DNA of 64,000 nucleotides from Enterobacter cloacae complex sp. ECNIH7 (GCF_002208095.1 NZ_CP017990.1:1736001-1800000), one strand, 5' to 3'. Positions 1 through 11,335 are shown, counted from the first letter of the stretch. Translations and numbers: made by a program. The notes: generated by a model not told the origin, from the sequence alone.

Positions 1-654
1 CTGCCTTATATCGTCGTGCTGGTCGATGAATTCGCTGACCTTATGATGACCGTCGGTAAGAAAGTAGAAGAGTTGATTGCCCGTCTGGCGCAGAAAGCGC
101 GTGCGGCCGGTATTCACCTTGTGCTGGCGACCCAGCGTCCTTCCGTGGACGTTATCACCGGTCTTATCAAAGCGAACATTCCGACGCGTATCGCCTTTAC
201 CGTATCCAGTAAAATTGACTCCCGTACCATTCTTGACCAGGGCGGCGCAGAGTCGCTGCTGGGTATGGGTGACATGCTCTATTCAGGCCCGAACTCCACC
301 TCTCCGGTGCGCGTCCACGGTGCGTTTGTACGCGATGAGGAAGTTCACGCCGTCGTGCAGGACTGGAAAGCGCGCGGTCGTCCGCAATACGTTGACGGTA
401 TTACCAGCGACACGGAAAGCGAAGGCGGCGGCGGTGGCTTCGACGGCGGCGAAGAGCTGGATCCGTTATTCGATCAGGCGGTTAACTTCGTTACCGAAAA
501 ACGCAAAGCGTCCATCTCAGGCGTGCAGCGTCAGTTCCGCATCGGCTATAACCGCGCGGCGCGCATCATCGAGCAGATGGAAGCGCAGGGCATTGTGAGC
601 GAACAGGGGCATAACGGTAACCGCGAGGTGCTGGCACCGCCGCCGTTTGATTAA
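1..654 (+). CDS. ftsK: DNA translocase FtsK, C-terminal part (5' truncated by window)
   Basis: This is the last 217 codons of FtsK, the septum-associated hexameric DNA pump that clears DNA from the division plane and activates XerCD at dif. Coding enters the window at base 1, in frame with the later sequence. The start of the visible part carries the Walker B region ([10 protein letters not shown]) and the RecA-like fold of the motor beta domain. A Gly-rich linker (about codons 140-150) follows, then a gamma winged-helix domain ([20 protein letters not shown]) that reads the KOPS polarity sequences. The end APPPFD is typical of the family. lolA follows 128 bases later, as in E. coli. Confidence 0.97.
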   Translation: MPYIVVLVDEFADLMMTVGKKVEELIARLAQKARAAGIHLVLATQRPSVDVITGLIKANIPTRIAFTVSSKIDSRTILDQGGAESLLGMGDMLYSGPNSTSPVRVHGAFVRDEEVHAVVQDWKARGRPQYVDGITSDTESEGGGGGFDGGEELDPLFDQAVNFVTEKRKASISGVQRQFRIGYNRAARIIEQMEAQGIVSEQGHNGNREVLAPPPFD

Positions 655-709
655 CCTTCAGCGATTGCAAAGAAGGGTAAATCAGCCAAAATTAAGCATT
701 TTCTTCTGT

Positions 710-728
710 CGCCTGCCTTCGGGCAGGT
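710..728 (+). other. UUCG-capped hairpin between ftsK and lolA
   Basis: CCTGCC (712-717) pairs with GGCAGG (722-727) across a TTCG tetraloop. There is no following T-run, so it is not a convincing intrinsic terminator. It may stabilise a 3' end or attenuate read-through from ftsK into lolA. Confidence 0.45.
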
Positions 729-782
729 CCAGAATAGAAGACGGAAACCCCATATCGGGAAGACGTATTTTAAGGAATAACA

Positions 783-1397
783 ATGAAAAAAATCGCCATC
801 GCCTGTGCATTACTCACCAGTTTTGTCGCCAGTAGCGTCTGGGCTGATGCAGCCAGCGACCTTAAAAGCCGACTGGATAAAGTAAGCAGCTTCCACGCCA
901 GCTTCACGCAAAAAGTGACGGACGGCAGCGGCAACGCGGTGCAGGAAGGTCAGGGAGATTTGTGGGTAAAACGCCCGAATCTGTTCAACTGGCACATGAC
1001 CCAGCCGGATGAAAGCATCCTGGTCTCTGACGGTAAAACCTTATGGTTCTTCAACCCGTTCGTTGAGCAGGCAACGGCGACCTGGCTGAAAGATGCCACC
1101 AGCAATACGCCGTTTATGCTGATTGCCCGTAACCAGTCCAGCGACTGGCAGCAGTACAATATTAAACAGACGGGTGACGAGTTTGTCCTGACGCCGAAAG
1201 GCAGCAACGGCAACCTGAAGCAGTTCACCATTAACGTAAGCACCAACGGTACGATTAATCAGTTCGGCGCGGTTGAGCAGGACGATCAGCGCAGCAGCTA
1301 CCAGCTCAAGTCTCAGCAGAACGGCGCCGTTGATGCATCGAAATTCACCTTTACCCCGCCGCAGGGCGTAACGGTGGACGACCAACGCAATAAGTAA
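783..1397 (+). CDS. lolA: Outer-membrane lipoprotein carrier protein LolA
   Basis: Periplasmic chaperone that takes outer-membrane lipoproteins released by LolCDE and hands them to LolB. The 204-aa length matches the family (203 in E. coli). A Sec signal peptide covers residues 1-21, with a predicted cut after SSVWA, giving a mature start DAASDL. The ATG follows an AAGGAA Shine-Dalgarno at about 771-776. The mature part is rich in beta-strand sequence with the family motifs FHASFTQ and NLFNWHM. The rarA GTG begins only 9 bases after the stop, so the two genes are likely cotranscribed. Confidence 0.97.
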   Translation: MKKIAIACALLTSFVASSVWADAASDLKSRLDKVSSFHASFTQKVTDGSGNAVQEGQGDLWVKRPNLFNWHMTQPDESILVSDGKTLWFFNPFVEQATATWLKDATSNTPFMLIARNQSSDWQQYNIKQTGDEFVLTPKGSNGNLKQFTINVSTNGTINQFGAVEQDDQRSSYQLKSQQNGAVDASKFTFTPPQGVTVDDQRNK

Positions 1398-1406
1398 GAG
1401 GCGTGA

Positions 1407-2750
1407 GTGGGCAATCTGTCGCTCGATTTTTCAGATAACGCGTTTCAACCTCTGGCCGCCCGTATGCGGCCAGAAAATTTAGCGCAGTACATCGGACAGC
1501 AGCATCTGCTGGCTGCCGGTAAGCCATTGCCGCGCGCCATTGAGGCCGGGCATCTTCACTCCATGATCCTCTGGGGACCCCCTGGCACCGGCAAGACTAC
1601 GCTTGCAGAAGTGATCGCCCGCTATGCCAACGCGGACGTCGAACGTATCTCGGCGGTCACCTCCGGCGTGAAAGAGATCCGTGAGGCGATCGAGCGTGCG
1701 CGGCAGAACCGCAATGCCGGGCGGCGTACCATCCTCTTCGTGGACGAAGTCCACCGCTTCAACAAGAGCCAGCAGGATGCCTTCCTGCCGCATATTGAAG
1801 ACGGCACGATCTTCTTCATCGGTGCGACCACCGAAAACCCGTCGTTTGAACTGAACTCGGCGCTACTTTCCCGCGCGCGCGTTTACCTGCTCAAATCGCT
1901 CACCACCGATGATATCGAAAAGGTTCTCACCCAGGCGATGGACGACAAAGCGCGCGGCTACGGCGGACAGGATATCGTTCTGCCTGACGACACGCGTCGT
2001 GCAATTGCCGAGCTGGTCAACGGCGATGCGCGTCGTGCGCTGAATACGCTGGAAATGATGGCCGATATGGCCGAAATCGACGATGCAGGGAAGCGGGTGC
2101 TGAAACCGGAACTGCTCACCGAAATTGCGGGGGAGCGCAGCGCGCGTTTCGATAACAAAGGCGACCGTTTTTACGACCTGATCTCGGCGCTGCATAAGTC
2201 CGTGCGCGGCAGCGCGCCGGATGCGGCGCTTTACTGGTACGCGCGCATTATCACTGCGGGCGGCGATCCGTTATATGTCGCGCGTCGCTGTCTGGCGATT
2301 GCGTCAGAAGATATCGGCAATGCCGATCCTCGCGCTATGCAGGTTGCGCTGTCGGCCTGGGACTGCTTCACCCGCGTTGGGCCCGCGGAAGGCGAACGTG
2401 CCATTGCGCAGGCGATTGTCTATCTGGCCTGTGCGCCGAAAAGTAATGCGGTTTATACCGCGTTTAAAGCGGCGATGTCGGATGCGCGTGAACGTCCGGA
2501 CTACGATGTGCCGGTTCACCTGCGTAACGCGCCGACCAAACTGATGAAAGAGATGGGATATGGGCAGGAGTATCGTTACGCTCATGATGAACCCAATGCC
2601 TACGCCGCCGGGGAGGAATATTTCCCGCAGGAGATGGCACAAACGCGCTATTATCACCCCACAAACAGAGGTCTTGAAGGCAAGATTGGTGAAAAGCTCA
2701 CCTGGCTCGCCGGACAGGATCAAAATAGCCCTATAAAACGCTACCGTTAG
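1407..2750 (+). CDS. rarA: Replication-associated recombination protein A (AAA+ ATPase)
   Basis: RarA (MgsA/YcaJ) is a clamp-loader-like AAA+ ATPase that acts at stalled replication forks and binds single-stranded DNA-binding protein. Motifs seen: Walker [10 protein letters not shown] (about residues 57-65), Walker [10 protein letters not shown], sensor 1 [10 protein letters not shown], and the C-terminal tetramerisation region ending SPIKRYR. The length of 447 aa is exactly that of E. coli. The start is GTG at 1407, giving MGNLSLDF, with GAGGCG just upstream. The short gap to lolA suggests one transcript. Confidence 0.96.
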   Translation: MGNLSLDFSDNAFQPLAARMRPENLAQYIGQQHLLAAGKPLPRAIEAGHLHSMILWGPPGTGKTTLAEVIARYANADVERISAVTSGVKEIREAIERARQNRNAGRRTILFVDEVHRFNKSQQDAFLPHIEDGTIFFIGATTENPSFELNSALLSRARVYLLKSLTTDDIEKVLTQAMDDKARGYGGQDIVLPDDTRRAIAELVNGDARRALNTLEMMADMAEIDDAGKRVLKPELLTEIAGERSARFDNKGDRFYDLISALHKSVRGSAPDAALYWYARIITAGGDPLYVARRCLAIASEDIGNADPRAMQVALSAWDCFTRVGPAEGERAIAQAIVYLACAPKSNAVYTAFKAAMSDARERPDYDVPVHLRNAPTKLMKEMGYGQEYRYAHDEPNAYAAGEEYFPQEMAQTRYYHPTNRGLEGKIGEKLTWLAGQDQNSPIKRYR

Positions 2751-2821
2751 TTCAATCGTTGCGGTAATGTTGGCAATGTATCCTTGTGGCCGCAGGCTGT
2801 GGTCACATTTTCCTATTTTAA

Positions 2822-4135
<1,314 letters not shown>

Positions 4136-4151
4136 TTCTTTGCCTCACAAC

Positions 4152-4178
4152 AAAAAAGCGCCTTTTGGCGCTTTTTTT
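4152..4178 (+). terminator. Rho-independent terminator after serS
   Basis: The stem AAAGCGCC / GGCGCTTT with a TTTT loop is followed by a run of T. It lies 17 bases after the serS stop and insulates dmsA. Confidence 0.9.
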
Positions 4179-4189
4179 ATGCCGCGGAA

Positions 4190-4203
4190 TTGATACGACG
4201 CAA
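4190..4203 (+). promoter_or_regulatory. FNR-type site and class II promoter for dmsABC
   Basis: TTGAT-ACGA-CGCAA has one perfect FNR half-site and one degenerate half, like the E. coli dmsA site as I recall it. A -10-like TAATAC lies at 4225-4230. That places the site centre about 41 bases upstream of a start near 4237, the class II activator geometry. This supports anaerobic activation of dmsABC. The site assignment is inference from pattern and spacing. Confidence 0.65.
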
Positions 4204-4347
4204 TACCCCCTCCCTCTAAAGTAGTAATACTCCTCCGAATGAAAGTCAGCATAAATAGCTGATTACGTAAAAATTCGTTGTATATAAAACTACATAGCGG
4301 TTTTGCGCCGCCACTATTTTCTTTGTGAGCAACCAAAGTGAGTCTCT

Positions 4348-6792
4348 ATGAAAATCAACGCGCCTGAAGCATTAATGGCTGCCGAGGTCACTCGCCGTGG
4401 GTTGATGAAAACCACGGCAATAGGCGGCCTGGCCGTAGCCAGCAGCGCTTTCACGCTCCCTTTTACCCGACTGGCCTCAGCGGCGGATGCATTATCCCCA
4501 GCTTCAGCTCCGGAAAAAGTGGTGTGGAGTGCCTGTACCGTTAACTGCGGTAGCCGTTGTCCGCTGCGTATGCACGTGGTGGATGGCGAAATTAAATATG
4601 TCGAAACCGACAATACCGGGGACGATAACTATGAAGGGTTACATCAGGTTCGCGCCTGCTTGCGCGGCCGCTCCATGCGTCGTCGCGTGTATAATCCGGA
4701 CCGCCTGAAATATCCGATGAAGCGCGTCGGTAAGCGTGGTGAAGGGAAGTTCGAGCGGATTAGCTGGGATGAAGCCTACGACATTATCGCCACCAATATG
4801 CAGCGCCTTATCAAAGAGTACGGCAACGAATCCATCTACCTGAACTACGGCACCGGGACGCTCGGCGGTACGCTGACCCGCTCCTGGCCACCGGGTAAAA
4901 CGCTGGTGGCACGCCTGATGAACTGCTGCGGCGGTTATCTCAATCACTATGGTGACTACTCATCGGCGCAGATTGCTGCGGGACTCAACTACACCTACGG
5001 CGGCTGGGCGGACGGCAACAGCCCGTCTGATATCGAAAACAGTAAGCTGGTGGTGTTGTTCGGTAATAACCCGGGCGAAACCCGCATGAGCGGCGGCGGG
5101 GTAACCTATTACCTCGAACAGGCCCGCGCCAAATCCAATGCCCGCATGATCATTATCGATCCGCGCTATACCGATACCGGCGCCGGACGTGAAGACGAGT
5201 GGATCCCAATCCGTCCGGGTACCGATGCAGCGCTGGTCTCCGCGCTGGCGTGGGTGATGATCACCGAAAACCTCGTCGATCAGCCTTTCCTGGATAAATA
5301 CTGTGTCGGCTATGACGAGAAAACCCTGCCAGCTAGCGCGCCTGCTAACGGTCATTACAAAGCCTATATTCTCGGGCAGGGCAGCGACGGCGTGGCGAAA
5401 ACGCCCGAGTGGGCGTCCACCATCACCGGTATTCCGGCCGAGCGTATCGTTCAGCTGGCGCGTGAGATTGGCTCGGCCAAACCGGCCTACATTAGCCAGG
5501 GCTGGGGACCGCAGCGCCATGCGAACGGCGAAATCGCGACCCGTGCGATCTCCATGCTCTCCATTCTGACCGGCAACGTTGGTATTCACGGCGGTAACAC
5601 CGGCGCGCGTGAAGGCTCGTATGAAGTGCCGTTTGAACGTATGCCGACGCTGGATAACCCTGTTCAGACCAGCATCTCCATGTTTATGTGGACCGATGCG
5701 ATCGAACGTGGTCCTGAAATGACCGCCCTGCGCGACGGCGTGCGCGGCAAGGACAAGCTGGACGTGCCGATCAAGATGATCTGGAACTATGCCGGTAACT
5801 GTCTCATCAACCAGCACTCCGAAATCAACCGCACCCATGAAATCCTGCAGGATGATAAGAAGTGCGAGATGATTGTGGTGATCGACTGCCACATGACCTC
5901 CTCGGCGAAATATGCCGATATCCTGCTGCCGGACTGCACCGCCTCTGAGCAGATGGATTTCGCGCTGGACGCCTCCTGCGGCAACATGTCCTACGTGATC
6001 TTCACCGATCAGGCGATCAAACCGCGCTTCGAGTGCAAAACCATTTATGAGATGACCTCTGAGCTGGCGAAACGTCTTGGTGTTGAGCAGCAGTTTACCG
6101 AGGGACGTACACAGGAAGGGTGGATGCGCCATCTGCATGAACTCTCCCGTAAGGCGGTCCCTGACCTGCCGGATTTCGATACCTTCCGCAAGCAGGGTAT
6201 TTACAAACAGCGCGATCCGGAAGGGCACCACGTGGCTTACAAAGCGTTCCGTGAAGATCCGCAGGCAAACCCGCTGACCACGCCGTCGGGCAAAATCGAA
6301 ATCTACTCCGAAGAGCTGGCAAAAATCGCGTCGACCTGGGAGCTGCCGGAAGGGGACGTTATCGATCCGCTGCCGATCTACACGCCAGGTTTCGAAAACT
6401 ACAACGATCCGCTGACGGCGAAATTCCCGCTGCAGCTGACCGGTTTCCACTACAAAGCGCGCGTGCACTCCACCTACGGTAACGTCGACGTACTCAAGGC
6501 CGCCTGCCGTCAGGAGATGTGGATCAACCCGATGGATGCCAAAGCGCGAGGCATCAGCAATGGCGATCGCGTGCGTATCTTCAACGGTCGCGGCGAGGTG
6601 CACATTGAAGCTAAGGTGACGCCGCGCATGATGCCAGGCGTAGTGGCGCTGGGAGAAGGGGCCTGGTACAGCCCTGATGCCAACCGCATCGACCAGGCGG
6701 GCAGTATTAACGTACTGACCACGCAGCGTCCGTCGCCGCTGGCGAAGGGCAACCCATCCCACACAAACCTTGTCCAGGTTGAAAAGGTTTAA
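4348..6792 (+). CDS. dmsA: Anaerobic dimethyl sulfoxide reductase, catalytic subunit A
   Basis: Molybdopterin (bis-MGD) oxidoreductase that reduces DMSO and amine N-oxides at the end of anaerobic respiration. A twin-arginine signal is visible (TRRGLMK, Arg16-Arg17) with a hydrophobic stretch to about residue 45, so the folded enzyme is Tat-targeted. Cysteines at 63, 67 and 71 begin the N-terminal Fe-S/Moco domain. The 814-aa length matches the family. It heads an operon with dmsB (10 bases downstream) and dmsC. Control is probably by FNR (site at 4190) and, from E. coli knowledge, also by nitrate-responsive NarL. Confidence 0.97.
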   Translation: MKINAPEALMAAEVTRRGLMKTTAIGGLAVASSAFTLPFTRLASAADALSPASAPEKVVWSACTVNCGSRCPLRMHVVDGEIKYVETDNTGDDNYEGLHQVRACLRGRSMRRRVYNPDRLKYPMKRVGKRGEGKFERISWDEAYDIIATNMQRLIKEYGNESIYLNYGTGTLGGTLTRSWPPGKTLVARLMNCCGGYLNHYGDYSSAQIAAGLNYTYGGWADGNSPSDIENSKLVVLFGNNPGETRMSGGGVTYYLEQARAKSNARMIIIDPRYTDTGAGREDEWIPIRPGTDAALVSALAWVMITENLVDQPFLDKYCVGYDEKTLPASAPANGHYKAYILGQGSDGVAKTPEWASTITGIPAERIVQLAREIGSAKPAYISQGWGPQRHANGEIATRAISMLSILTGNVGIHGGNTGAREGSYEVPFERMPTLDNPVQTSISMFMWTDAIERGPEMTALRDGVRGKDKLDVPIKMIWNYAGNCLINQHSEINRTHEILQDDKKCEMIVVIDCHMTSSAKYADILLPDCTASEQMDFALDASCGNMSYVIFTDQAIKPRFECKTIYEMTSELAKRLGVEQQFTEGRTQEGWMRHLHELSRKAVPDLPDFDTFRKQGIYKQRDPEGHHVAYKAFREDPQANPLTTPSGKIEIYSEELAKIASTWELPEGDVIDPLPIYTPGFENYNDPLTAKFPLQLTGFHYKARVHSTYGNVDVLKAACRQEMWINPMDAKARGISNGDRVRIFNGRGEVHIEAKVTPRMMPGVVALGEGAWYSPDANRIDQAGSINVLTTQRPSPLAKGNPSHTNLVQVEKV

Positions 6793-6802
6793 GGAGTAGC
6801 CG

Positions 6803-7420
6803 ATGACAACCCAGTATGGATTTTTTATCGATTCCAGCCGTTGCACCGGGTGCAAAACCTGCGAGCTGGCCTGTAAAGATTACAAAGACCTGACCCCGGA
6901 CGTCAGCTTCCGCCGCATCTACGAATACGCCGGGGGCGACTGGCAGGAAGATAACGGCGTCTTGCATCAGAACGTCTTTGCCTATTACCTGTCGATTGCC
7001 TGCAACCACTGTGAAGATCCGGCCTGCACCAAGGTCTGCCCGAGCGGGGCGATGCACAAGCGTGAAGACGGTTTTGTGGTGGTGGATGAAGATGTCTGCA
7101 TCGGCTGCCGGTACTGCCACATGGCGTGCCCGTACGGCGCGCCGCAGTACAACGCCGCCAAAGGTCATATGACCAAATGCGACGGTTGCCACACCCGCGT
7201 GGCGGATGGCAAAAAGCCGATTTGCGTTGAGTCCTGCCCGCTGCGCGCGCTGGACTTCGGTCCTGTTGAAGAGCTGCGTCAAAAACACGGTCAGCTTGCC
7301 GCAGTGGCACCGCTGCCGTCTGCGCACTTCACGAAGCCGAGCATTGTGATTAAACCTAACGCCAACAGCCGTCCTACAGGTGACACTACCGGCTACCTGG
7401 CAAATCCGAAGGAGGTGTGA
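6803..7420 (+). CDS. dmsB: DMSO reductase iron-sulfur subunit B
   Basis: Electron-transfer subunit carrying four [4Fe-4S] clusters between the membrane anchor DmsC and the catalytic DmsA. Four cysteine groups are visible: CTGCKTCELAC near residue 14, CNHCEDPACTKVCP near 67, CIGCRYCHMACP near 99, and CDGC...CVESCP near 126-145. The 205-aa length is that of E. coli DmsB. A Shine-Dalgarno (AAGGAG) sits in the short gap after dmsA. Its 3' end carries the Shine-Dalgarno of dmsC, indicating translational coupling. Confidence 0.97.
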   Translation: MTTQYGFFIDSSRCTGCKTCELACKDYKDLTPDVSFRRIYEYAGGDWQEDNGVLHQNVFAYYLSIACNHCEDPACTKVCPSGAMHKREDGFVVVDEDVCIGCRYCHMACPYGAPQYNAAKGHMTKCDGCHTRVADGKKPICVESCPLRALDFGPVEELRQKHGQLAAVAPLPSAHFTKPSIVIKPNANSRPTGDTTGYLANPKEV

Positions 7421-7421
7421 G

Positions 7422-8285
7422 ATGGGAAGTGGATGGCATGAATGGCCGCTGATGATCTTCACGGTCTTTGGTCAGTGCGTGGCGGGCGGTTTCATTGTGC
7501 TCGCGCTGGCGCTGTTGAAGGGGAATCTCAACGCTGAACAGCAGCAGCGTTTAGTGTTGAGTATGTTTGGCCTGTGGGTGCTGATGGGGATTGGCTTTAT
7601 CGCCTCTACGCTGCACCTGGGTTCGCCGATGCGCGCGTTTAACTCTCTGAACCGCGTGGGGGCCTCATCCCTTAGTAACGAGATTGCCAGTGGGGCAATT
7701 TTCTTTGCCGTCGGGGGGCTGGGCTGGCTGCTGGCCGCTTTGAAGAAATTGCCTGCGGGTCTGCGCAGCCTGTGGCTTATCGTGACCATGGTACTGGGCG
7801 TGGTGTTCGTGTGGATGATGGTGCGCGTCTATAACACCATAGATACCGTTCCAACCTGGTACAGCGTCTGGACGCCGATGAGCTTCTTCCTGACGATGTT
7901 TATCGGCGGGCCGCTGCTGGGCTACCTGCTGCTGCGCGTGGCGGGCGTAGACGGGTGGGCAATGCGTTTGCTGCCCGCTGTTTCTCTGCTGGCGCTGGTG
8001 GTGAGTGCGATGGTCGTCCTGATGCAGGGGGCTGAACTGGCAACCATTCACAGCTCTATCCAGCAGGCTTCTGCCCTGGTGCCGGACTACGGTGCGCTGA
8101 TGGCCTGGCGTATCGTTCTTCTGGTCGCCGCGCTGGTATTCTGGATTGCCCCTCAGCTCAAAGGCTATCAGCCGGCGCTGCCGCTGCTGTCACTGGCTTT
8201 TGTGCTGGTACTGGCGGGTGAACTGATTGGCCGCGGCGTGTTCTACGGGTTGCATATGACCGTAGGTATGGCTATCGCCAGCTAA
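7422..8285 (+). CDS. dmsC: DMSO reductase membrane anchor subunit C
   Basis: Polytopic inner-membrane subunit that oxidises menaquinol and anchors DmsAB on the periplasmic side. The start is the ATG at 7422 (MGSGWHEWPL), 5 bases after a near-perfect GGAGGT (7411-7416) located in the end of dmsB. This gives 287 aa, equal to E. coli; an in-frame upstream start at 7380 would lie inside dmsB and is not used. About eight hydrophobic helices are visible along the length. It ends the operon; a terminator follows 19 bases later. Confidence 0.96.
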   Translation: MGSGWHEWPLMIFTVFGQCVAGGFIVLALALLKGNLNAEQQQRLVLSMFGLWVLMGIGFIASTLHLGSPMRAFNSLNRVGASSLSNEIASGAIFFAVGGLGWLLAALKKLPAGLRSLWLIVTMVLGVVFVWMMVRVYNTIDTVPTWYSVWTPMSFFLTMFIGGPLLGYLLLRVAGVDGWAMRLLPAVSLLALVVSAMVVLMQGAELATIHSSIQQASALVPDYGALMAWRIVLLVAALVFWIAPQLKGYQPALPLLSLAFVLVLAGELIGRGVFYGLHMTVGMAIAS

Positions 8286-8304
8286 CGTTTCATTGAGTTA
8301 TATC

Positions 8305-8338
8305 AAGCCGGGCCTGAGTGCCCGGCTTTTTCTTTTTT
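8305..8338 (+). terminator. Terminator after dmsC
   Basis: AGCCGGGC (8306-8313) pairs with GCCCGGCT (8320-8327) around a CTGAGT loop, followed by a T-rich tail. It closes the dmsABC operon. Confidence 0.92.
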
Positions 8339-8560
8339 CGATCATGAAATTTTTCGACTGTCGTTTTGTTTTAATTTCGCCCATTAATAAATAAAAACAG
8401 ACACATAATTAATATCTATAGCAGGCGTGGCATTAGCAGGATAAGTTTTTTAAATCGACAGGGAACATATTGTGCGAGGCGGCTAAATCAGTGGATTGAC
8501 TTTGTTTTTGCCAGTGGCATGATGCGCACGAAATCTGAACTTCCTCACGGTTTTTAATCC
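8339..8560 (+). promoter_or_regulatory. AT-rich gap with possible ycaD promoter
   Basis: No gene is visible in this stretch. A candidate promoter is TTGACT (8496-8501) and CATGAT (8518-8523) with a 16-base spacer, about 40 bases before the ycaD start. The remaining sequence is AT-rich with no clear binding site that I can name. E. coli has ycaC in this interval; it is absent here. Confidence 0.35.
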
Positions 8561-9709
8561 ATGACCACCTATACCCGGCCAGTGCTTCTGTTGCTCTGTG
8601 GCCTGCTTCTGTTGACCCTGGCGATCGCAGTGTTAAATACGCTCGTCCCGCTATGGCTCGCCCATGAAAACTTACCGACCTGGCAGGTGGGTATGGTCAG
8701 CTCGTCCTTTTTTACCGGGAACCTGGTGGGTACGCTAATGACCGGGAGCCTGATTAAGCGCTTTGGCTTTAATCGCAGCTATTATCTGGCTTCGCTGATT
8801 TTCGCCGCCGGGTGTGCAGGGCTGGGCCTGATGGTCGGCTTCTGGAGCTGGATGGCATGGCGCTTTATCGCTGGCGTAGGCTGCGCGATGATTTGGGTGG
8901 TGGTTGAAAGTGCGCTGATGTGCAGCGGCACCTCCCGCAACCGTGGACGCCTGCTGGCGGCCTATATGATGGTTTACTACGTCGGCACCGTGCTGGGGCA
9001 ACTGATGGTCAGCAAGCTGCCAACCGATCTGATGAGCGTTCTGCCGTGGGTAACGGGCATGGTGCTGGCCGCGATCCTGCCGCTGCTCTTCACGCGCATT
9101 GTGAACCAGAACAGCGAGCATCAGGAAGCGACCCACGTCTGGCCGATGCTGAGACTTCGTCATGCGCGTCTGGGCGTTAACGGCTGCATTATCTCGGGGA
9201 TTGTACTGGGCTCGCTCTACGGCCTGATGCCGCTCTATCTGAATCATCAGGGCGTCAGCGATTCCGGAATTGGTTTCTGGATGGCGGTGATGGTGAGTGC
9301 GGGGATCGTCGGGCAGTGGCCGATTGGCCGACTGGCGGATCGTTTCGGCCGTCTGCTGGTCCTGCGCGTTCAGGTCTTTGTGGTGATTATGGGATGCCTT
9401 GCGATGCTCAGCAACGCCGCGATGGCGCCTGCGCTGTTTATTCTCGGGGCCGCCGGCTTTACGCTCTATCCGGTCGCGATGGCCTGGGCCTGTGAGAAAG
9501 TTGAACATCACCAGCTGGTGGCAATGAACCAGGCGCTGTTACTGAGCTATACCATCGGCAGTTTATTAGGGCCGACGTTTACCGCGATGCTGATGCAGAA
9601 TTATTCCGATAATTTATTGTTTATCATGATCGCCAGCGTGTCGTTTATTTATCTCTTGATGCTGCTGCGCAAAGCAGGCGAACATCCTACGCCTGTGGCA
9701 CATGCCTGA
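8561..9709 (+). CDS. ycaD: YcaD, major facilitator superfamily transporter
   Basis: Inner-membrane MFS permease of 382 aa, the length of E. coli YcaD, with about 12 hydrophobic helices. MFS signature-like segments are seen in loop 2-3 ([14 protein letters not shown]) and after helix 8 ([13 protein letters not shown]). The substrate is unknown, although homologues are grouped with sugar/drug efflux permeases. It is a single gene between two terminators, so it probably forms its own transcription unit. Confidence 0.93.
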   Translation: MTTYTRPVLLLLCGLLLLTLAIAVLNTLVPLWLAHENLPTWQVGMVSSSFFTGNLVGTLMTGSLIKRFGFNRSYYLASLIFAAGCAGLGLMVGFWSWMAWRFIAGVGCAMIWVVVESALMCSGTSRNRGRLLAAYMMVYYVGTVLGQLMVSKLPTDLMSVLPWVTGMVLAAILPLLFTRIVNQNSEHQEATHVWPMLRLRHARLGVNGCIISGIVLGSLYGLMPLYLNHQGVSDSGIGFWMAVMVSAGIVGQWPIGRLADRFGRLLVLRVQVFVVIMGCLAMLSNAAMAPALFILGAAGFTLYPVAMAWACEKVEHHQLVAMNQALLLSYTIGSLLGPTFTAMLMQNYSDNLLFIMIASVSFIYLLMLLRKAGEHPTPVAHA

Positions 9710-9716
9710 TTAAATA

Positions 9717-9742
9717 AAAGCCTGTCGATGACAGGCTTTTTT
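9717..9742 (+). terminator. Terminator after ycaD
   Basis: The stem AAAGCCTGTC / GACAGGCTTT with a 3-base loop is followed by T residues. Confidence 0.92.
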
Positions 9743-9832
9743 GTCCCCATCACAACTAAGAGTTTTACTTATTGTTTGTTTATTACGCCAGGCGATAATT
9801 CATGTGAGTCCTACCACTATAAGGCAGCAATC

Positions 9833-10354
9833 ATGTCTATTCGTCGTTTTTCCACTACCGCACTTGCCGTAGTGTTGTCTTTAACGTTTGCAACGGCTCC
9901 GGTCATGGCTAATCCTGGAAACGGGAATGGCGGTGGTCACGGAAACGGTGGCGGACAAGGTAATGGCGGTAATCATGGTAACGGGAATTCTGGTAACCAT
10001 GGCAATAAGCAAAATAACGGTCAGGATAACCCTGGAAAATCGGATAAAAGTTTTAAAAGCAGTAAAGATGTCGGTAACGATGTCGACGCTCGCGTGAGCT
10101 TCGATCATGCCCGCCACCTGGCGCTGAATTATGGCTTAACGGGCTATGACTCTCTGCCTCCGGGTATCGCGAAAAACCTGGCGCGCGGTAAGCCGTTGCC
10201 TCCGGGGATTGCGAAGAAAACCGTGCCGGCCTCAATGCTTGGCCAGCTTCCTTCCTACCCTGGCTATGAATGGCGTGTGGTCGGAGACGACCTGGTCTTA
10301 ATTGCGCTGAGTACAGCCATCGTGACGTCCGTTATTAACGGCGTCTTTAAATAG
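9833..10354 (+). CDS. CigR/RcnB-family periplasmic protein
   Basis: A 173-aa secreted protein. A Sec signal peptide (residues 1 to about 26, cut after APVMA) is followed by a Gly/Asn/His-rich low-complexity stretch (about 27-60). The C-terminal domain has the repeated signature PPGIAK...GKPLPPGIAKK and ends in a hydrophobic segment. This architecture matches the family of Salmonella CigR, an anti-virulence regulator, and of RcnB-like proteins. The start at 9833 is chosen because it gives a proper signal peptide; the longer in-frame start lies inside the ycaD terminator. The position between ycaD and pflA differs from E. coli. Function here is unproven. Confidence 0.78.
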   Translation: MSIRRFSTTALAVVLSLTFATAPVMANPGNGNGGGHGNGGGQGNGGNHGNGNSGNHGNKQNNGQDNPGKSDKSFKSSKDVGNDVDARVSFDHARHLALNYGLTGYDSLPPGIAKNLARGKPLPPGIAKKTVPASMLGQLPSYPGYEWRVVGDDLVLIALSTAIVTSVINGVFK

Positions 10355-10360
10355 AATATA

Positions 10361-10388
10361 AAAAGGCCCGGTTCTCACCGGGCCTTTT
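10361..10388. terminator. Bidirectional terminator between cigR-like gene and pflA
   Basis: A perfect 12-bp stem (AAAAGGCCCGGT / ACCGGGCCTTTT) with a TCTC loop. A-runs and T-runs on both sides allow it to serve both converging genes. Confidence 0.95.
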
Positions 10389-10390
10389 CT

Positions 10391-11131
10391 TTAATACATC
10401 ACCTTGTGGCCGTACTGTTCAAGAATACCTTTGACGCGTTCCATCGTCTCTTTTTTCGGCGGCTTCACGCCATCAAGTTTGTACTCTTCGCCCATCGCCA
10501 CCCATTTATGTTTACCCAGCTCGTGATAGGGCAGAAGCTCGATTTTCTCGACGTTGCCCATGTCGCGGGTAAATTCCCCCAGTCGGTGCGCGGAGTCGTC
10601 ATCATCTGACCAGCCGGGAACCACCACGTAGCGGATCCAGGTTTTGATGCCTTTATCGGCAATGTATTTGGCAAATTCCAGCGTGCGGTGGTTTGAGACA
10701 CCAACAAGGTTCTGGTGGATCTCATCGTTCATCTGTTTGAGATCGAGCATCACCAGATCGGTCACTTCAAGCAGCTCGTCGATAACCGGATCGTAACGGC
10801 GTACGAAGCCGTTAGTGTCGAGGCAGGTATGAATGCCTTCTTTATGGCAGGCGCGGAACCAGTCGCGGACAAATTCAGCCTGCAGAATCGCTTCACCGCC
10901 GGATGCGGTGACGCCGCCGCCGGACGCGTTCATAAAGTGGCGGTAGGTCACCACCTCTTTCATCAAGTCTTCAACGGTCACTTCTTTACCGCCGTGCGTA
11001 TCCCAGGTGTCACGGTTATGGCAGTACAGGCAGCGCATCAGGCAGCCCTGGAAAAAGGTGATGAAGCGGATACCCGGGCCATCGACGGTGCCACAGGATT
11101 CAAAGGAGTGAATGCGACCAATAATTGACAT
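10391..11131 (-). CDS. pflA: Pyruvate formate-lyase 1-activating enzyme (radical SAM)
   Basis: Radical SAM enzyme that makes the glycyl radical on PflB under anaerobic conditions. The cluster motif C-x3-C-x2-C is seen as CLMRCLYC (Cys30, 34, 37), and the GG-type SAM motif as SASGGEA-like TASGGEAIL. The start at 11131 ([10 protein letters not shown]) gives 246 aa, the E. coli length; the longer frame to 11185 has no family support. It lies downstream of pflB in the same direction, with about 200 bases and a terminator-like hairpin between them, so it likely has some independent transcription. Confidence 0.97.
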   Translation of the reverse strand: MSIIGRIHSFESCGTVDGPGIRFITFFQGCLMRCLYCHNRDTWDTHGGKEVTVEDLMKEVVTYRHFMNASGGGVTASGGEAILQAEFVRDWFRACHKEGIHTCLDTNGFVRRYDPVIDELLEVTDLVMLDLKQMNDEIHQNLVGVSNHRTLEFAKYIADKGIKTWIRYVVVPGWSDDDDSAHRLGEFTRDMGNVEKIELLPYHELGKHKWVAMGEEYKLDGVKPPKKETMERVKGILEQYGHKVMY

Positions 11132-11267
11132 TGCGGTGATATCTCCAGCATCGGCCCGTCCGGGGCCTGAGTATGCACAGCTCAAAGCCGGCTGTGTTGA
11201 AGTCTGTTTTGGCTGATATCCATAGAGTATAGATAGCGGACAAAAGAGACTGAGGTGGAGAGGGTGC

Positions 11268-11298
11268 TAAAAAGGCCCCACTGACGTGGAGCCTTTAT
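11268..11298 (-). terminator. Terminator-like hairpin after pflB
   Basis: Read on the minus strand, GGCTCCAC and GTGGGGCC form a stem with one G-T pair around GTCA, followed by TTTTT. It sits 38-68 bases after the pflB stop and would reduce read-through into pflA. Confidence 0.75.
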
Positions 11299-11335
11299 TG
11301 TACGCTTTTTAACGCGTGATTTCAGTCAATTCCAC

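Noticed and set aside
4960..6855. A 631-aa frame on the strand opposite dmsA
   Set aside because: It mirrors the codon structure of dmsA, has no family resemblance, and lacks a ribosome-binding site; it is an antisense shadow.
9728..9832. N-terminal extension of the CigR-like gene
   Set aside because: It would start inside the ycaD terminator and hide the signal peptide; the ATG at 9833 gives a normal secreted precursor.
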